From Bradyrhizobium sp. WD16 (lineage in GTDB: Bacteria > Pseudomonadota > Alphaproteobacteria > Rhizobiales > Xanthobacteraceae), in assembly GCF_024181725.1 (NCBI RefSeq), contig NZ_CP028908.1:4143501-4207500 (forward strand): a stretch of 64,000 nt of DNA. Direction: 5' to 3'. Shown here in pieces: positions 62,508 through 64,000 of this stretch. The position numbers were made by a program, and so were the translations under genes. Within the stretch, counting starts at the first letter, position 1. Every line of letters begins with the position of its first letter. The notes beneath the pieces were generated by a model. That model saw only the letters and a program-made list of their open reading frames with translations. It ran no database searches and was not told the DNA's origin.

Positions 62508-62750
62508 ATGGCCCGCGAGACAAGCTATTTCGTTCAGGCGTTCGACGCCGGCCGGGGAGGAAGCCTGAAAGCCGATGCTCCGATCGTCTGCAAGACGGAA
62601 ACGGGCGCGCGTCGCACGGCCGAGAGACTGGCGTTGAGCAAAGTGGGCGTCATTGCCTTCTCATCCGCCGGCGATCCGGAGACGGGTGACTATGACGACG
62701 AGCCGACGATTATCTTCCGGCAGGGCGCGCTGCCGCCGGCTTTCGACTGA
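62508..62750 (+). CDS. Conserved small hypothetical protein
   Basis: 80 residues, MARETSYFVQAFDAGRGGSLKAD in pattern, with a central KTETGARRTAERLAL helix and C-terminal acidic part. It has the look of a short rhizobial hypothetical with cytosolic location. It starts 34 bases after the GH130-like gene and may be its last operon member. Confidence 0.7.
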   Translation: MARETSYFVQAFDAGRGGSLKADAPIVCKTETGARRTAERLALSKVGVIAFSSAGDPETGDYDDEPTIIFRQGALPPAFD

Positions 62751-62992
62751 GGTCGATCGTCGGCGCCGAAATGGCTGATGGTATCGCGCATCAACGAGGC
62801 CGACAGGGGACACTTGTCTGACAAGCAAGATCCCAACTCGCGACAGGGGATATGCCAAGGGGTGGCCGAGCAGGAAGGCGGGGCAAGAGTGTGACAACGT
62901 CGTGGAAACGCTCGAAGTTCCTTTAAACAAAGGGGTTTCAGCGCTTTAATGATCGTTGTGGAGAAGTCTCAAGAGCCGGACAAAGCTGGCCT

Positions 62993-63069
62993 TGGCGCGC
63001 TCGGAGAGATTCGAACTCCCGACCCTCGGAATCGAAATCCGATGCTCTATCCAGCTGAGCTACGAGCGC
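62993..63069 (-). tRNA. tRNA-Arg (anticodon TCG)
   Basis: A 77-base cloverleaf reads on the minus strand, with acceptor GCGCTCG/CGAGCGC, D-arm GCTC/GAGC, anticodon stem TCGGA/TCCGA with loop TTTCGAT (anticodon TCG, reading CGA), T-arm GGGAG-TTCGAAT-CTCTC, and encoded CCA. All stems pair (one G-U). Confidence 0.96.
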
Positions 63070-63495
63070 GTGCGCCGCCACAATAGCCATGAAGCGCACG
63101 ATTGCCAGTCCTTTTCGGCAAGCAGGGGCAGCGATCCTCCATTTTTTGTTCCGCCGGGACGGTCTTTCGGGCGGCGGGGCGGTCCATCGCCGGTCGATCG
63201 TTACATCTAGAGGTGCCGCTTTAGATGTACTGCGGCGCGCTCCTCCGGCTAAGGTTTCGTCGCGATGCGAGAGGAGCTTTCGGATCGTTTGTAGTTTGTC
63301 GAGAGCTCAAGATCTTTTGTCGAAATCGGTACGCCGCCTCGCTCCTGTCGGCGGGTATCTGTTCCGTCACGATGGTTCAACGCCGAGACCACGCAGCTTC
63401 GGTTGCAACCAGCGTCACCCCCATTGACTGACGGCGAGACCTTGATCACCATCATACCGCAAGGCCCGTTAGCGGTCTGGTTTGGGAGGATGAAG
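63070..63495. other. Intergenic region between tRNA-Arg and PQQ dehydrogenase
   Basis: 426 bases without a convincing gene. It must hold the promoter of the tRNA (leftward) and of the dehydrogenase (rightward). One inverted repeat is listed separately. Confidence 0.6.
63202..63229. promoter_or_regulatory. Inverted repeat in the tRNA/dehydrogenase intergenic region
   Basis: TACATCTA-N12-TAGATGTA, perfect 8-bp arms, about 270 bases before the dehydrogenase start. A candidate operator; position and identity are not settled. Confidence 0.35.
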
Positions 63496-64000
63496 ATGAT
63501 CTGCACGCACCGCGCCGCACGCAACGACGCCGCGTATTCTCGTCACAACTGGCAATTGCACGCGCGGCGCTCGGCTCTTCTGGGTGGCGCAATTTCGGCC
63601 GCACTGCTGTTCGCTGTCGCTCCCGCCTCGGCGCAGAAGGCGCCGAAAGGCTCGCCGGAGCATGTCAAAGCGGTCACATCAGCGGTCGACGGCAAATTCA
63701 TTCGGGCCAATGCGGCGACCTCGGCTGACTGGCCGACGGTCGGCCTCGATTATGGCGAGACCCGCTACAGCAAACTTGACCAGATCAATGCCGACAACGT
63801 CAAGCGCCTCGGGCTGGTGTGGTCCTACAATCTGGAATCGTCCCGCGGTGTCGAGGCGACGCCGATCGTGGTCGATGGCATCATGTACGTCAGCGCGTCG
63901 TGGAGCGTCGTCCATGCGATCGACGTGCGCAGCGGCAAGAAGCTGTGGACCTACGATCCCGTCGTGCCGCGCGACATCGGCTACAAAGGGTGCTGCGACG
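63496..64000 (+). CDS. PQQ-dependent alcohol dehydrogenase (3' end outside window)
   Basis: Open to the window edge; 168 residues seen of an expected 560-600. After a long signal peptide (cleaved near PASA-QK) come ADWPTVGLDYGETRYSKLDQINADNVKRLGLVWSY, ATPIVVDGIMYVSASWSVVHAIDVRSGKKLWTYD, and the vicinal Cys pair GYKGCCD that stacks on PQQ. This is the methanol/ethanol-dehydrogenase family. ATG 63496 has a GGGAGGA box 5 bases upstream; ATG 63490 sits too close to it. Confidence 0.93.
   Translation, partial: MICTHRAARNDAAYSRHNWQLHARRSALLGGAISAALLFAVAPASAQKAPKGSPEHVKAVTSAVDGKFIRANAATSADWPTVGLDYGETRYSKLDQINADNVKRLGLVWSYNLESSRGVEATPIVVDGIMYVSASWSVVHAIDVRSGKKLWTYDPVVPRDIGYKGCCD

Noticed and set aside
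62956-63210. Small plus-strand frame over the tRNA
   Set aside because: It overlaps a well-formed tRNA-Arg gene on the other strand and has no similarity or Shine-Dalgarno sequence.

Overview
The window is high-GC DNA, almost certainly from the chromosome of an alphaproteobacterium in the Nitrobacteraceae/Bradyrhizobiaceae (Rhodopseudomonas, Bradyrhizobium, Afipia or a close relative). The evidence is the order of the end of the spc/alpha ribosomal operon (rplO-secY-adk-rpsM-rpsK-rpoA-rplQ), the RpoA and S11/S13 sequences, an ATP12-family assembly factor, FNR/FixK-type TTGA-N6-TCAA boxes, and several small Rhizobiales-type hypothetical proteins. No plasmid, phage, CRISPR or rRNA signature is visible.

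Layout. 1-5.5 kb: ribosomal/secretion/RNA polymerase genes, with strong hairpins between genes and a TTCG-capped terminator at the end. The adenylate kinase carries a long Lys/Ala-rich tail. 5.6-13.5 kb: housekeeping and stress genes (HxlR regulator with a divergent oxidoreductase, a DegP-type protease overlapping rarA, an RluC/D-type pseudouridine synthase with a basic N-terminal extension, ATP12). 12.5-13.9 kb holds a cluster of palindromic repeats bounded by CTAG that look like small non-autonomous elements. 13.9-24.1 kb: a FliK-like/FhlB-like pair, a class D beta-lactamase, hydrolases, pccB, a TRIC-type channel, small membrane or secreted proteins, and a truncated KaiC-like gene next to a single-domain response regulator. 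24.3-32.4 kb: a six-gene catabolic operon (fused indolepyruvate:ferredoxin oxidoreductase, thiolase, zinc-ribbon OB-fold protein, MaoC, NUDT19-like NUDIX, CoA-transferase).

32.5-36 kb is an insertion hotspot. An intact-looking IS630 element sits exactly in the TA of the CTAG end of another palindromic repeat. An IS5-like transposase remnant, an orphan FixK-type box and a DUF1254/DUF1214 gene with a one-base homopolymer frameshift follow. 36-40.4 kb: a NarX/NarL-like two-component pair, then a three-gene operon encoding a MotA/TolQ/ExbB-like channel subunit, a single-pass protein with a YfaP-like periplasmic domain and a third membrane protein; I could not match this operon to a described system. 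40.4-44.2 kb: an MFS exporter and NAD salvage (pncB-pncA).

44.3-57.1 kb looks like a low-oxygen/energy-stress block: a fused acyl-carrier/acyl-adenylate/PlsC protein, a CapA-like protein, an MBL hydrolase, a ribosome hibernation factor fused to a cold-shock domain, an HlyD-ABC-ABC exporter and PPK2. Three perfect FNR/FixK-type boxes and one degenerate box lie in its intergenic regions, so one oxygen-responsive regulator may control much of it. 57.9-62.8 kb: a mannoside cluster (phosphomannose isomerase, GT4 with a large C-terminal domain, GH130-type phosphorylase). The window ends with tRNA-Arg(TCG) on the minus strand and the start of a PQQ-dependent alcohol dehydrogenase that runs off the end.
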